A DNA stretch of 32,691 nucleotides from contig DASYZG010000034.1 in assembly GCA_035946575.1 (NCBI GenBank), positions 1 through 32,691 of the forward strand, read 5' to 3'. This DNA comes from Gp13-AA77 sp035946575 (GTDB lineage: Bacteria; Acidobacteriota; Terriglobia; UBA7540). This document shows, one piece after another, positions 32,554 through 32,691 of this stretch. The position numbers and the translations under genes were made by a program. The notes under the pieces are model-generated. The model had not been told where the DNA came from, made no database searches, and was given only the letters and a program-made list of their open reading frames with translations. Numbering within the stretch: position 1 is the stretch's first letter; each line of letters begins with the position of its first letter.

Positions 32554-32691
32554 TGAGGATTCCGGGCCAAGGCGGGCGGGATTCCGGGATCGATCCGATC
32601 AGCATTCCGAAATGAATCCGATCACGATTCCGGGATGAATCCGATCACCGATTCCGATTCCAAGCCGATCACTTTGGGCGGCTCGTTGGAA
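32554..32691. mobile_element. IS21-family-like end with multiple terminal repeats (partial)
   Basis: From TGAGGATTCCGGGCC rightward is an array of units of the form ATTCCGGGATGAATCCGATCA at 32559, 32581, 32604, 32627 and 32651, spaced 22, 23, 23 and 24 nt. Multiple terminal repeats containing GATCGG/CCGATC and ATTCCGG are typical of ends of IS21-type elements with IstA/IstB. No transposase lies in the window because the element runs off the right edge. The exact boundary is uncertain. Confidence 0.65.

Overview
The window is about 32.7 kb of GC-rich bacterial chromosome. Gene content and style suggest Acidobacteriota, possibly the Solibacter/Bryobacter side: secreted HAF-repeat and DUF2911 proteins, a SpoIIE-type phosphatase, a di-haem peroxidase, type I glutamine synthetase with GlnE, and intergenic DNA full of short palindromic and heptameric repeats. 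The taxon is an inference; there is no rRNA or marker phylogeny here.

Positions 500-10,400 are core metabolism. They hold glnA (adenylatable type I glutamine synthetase), a di-haem cytochrome c peroxidase, glnE (adenylyltransferase/adenylyl-removase for GlnA), a membrane-anchored PP2C/SpoIIE phosphatase, and convergent acnA (aconitase). glnE and the phosphatase gene each have a TATAAT 7-8 nt before the ATG, which suggests leaderless mRNAs. Positions 10,400-11,200 are a repeat-rich gene-free stretch with two REPIN-like elements and a probable gene remnant.

Positions 11,200-17,650 hold a secreted LolA/DUF2092-like + TlpA thioredoxin + TPR fusion, a small secreted protein, a COG4299-type membrane acyltransferase, an exported amidohydrolase and a secreted transglutaminase-like protein. 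Positions 18,000-21,700 hold the most notable metabolic locus: senB (selenosugar synthase) and senA (selenoneine synthase) on the minus strand, preceded by a small-molecule methyltransferase. The third sen gene (senC/selD-like) and egtD are not in the window.

Positions 22,000-29,100 hold a secreted HAF-repeat protein, a divergent TetR-family regulator with a near-perfect palindrome over its own start codon, several small exported proteins, a stand-alone LytTR regulator with a deleted partial copy 1.5 kb away, an orphan Flp pilin and an AI-2E-type permease.

From 29,345 to the right edge is the initiator tRNA-fMet gene with an integrated mobile element. A large serine recombinase reads antisense into the tRNA 3' half. 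Behind it are a small ORF, a CHC2-type primase zinc-finger stub, a DnaJ-like cysteine-rich protein and the C-terminal stub of a replication-type protein cut by what looks like an IS21-family end with 22-24 bp terminal repeats. The other end of the element lies outside the window.
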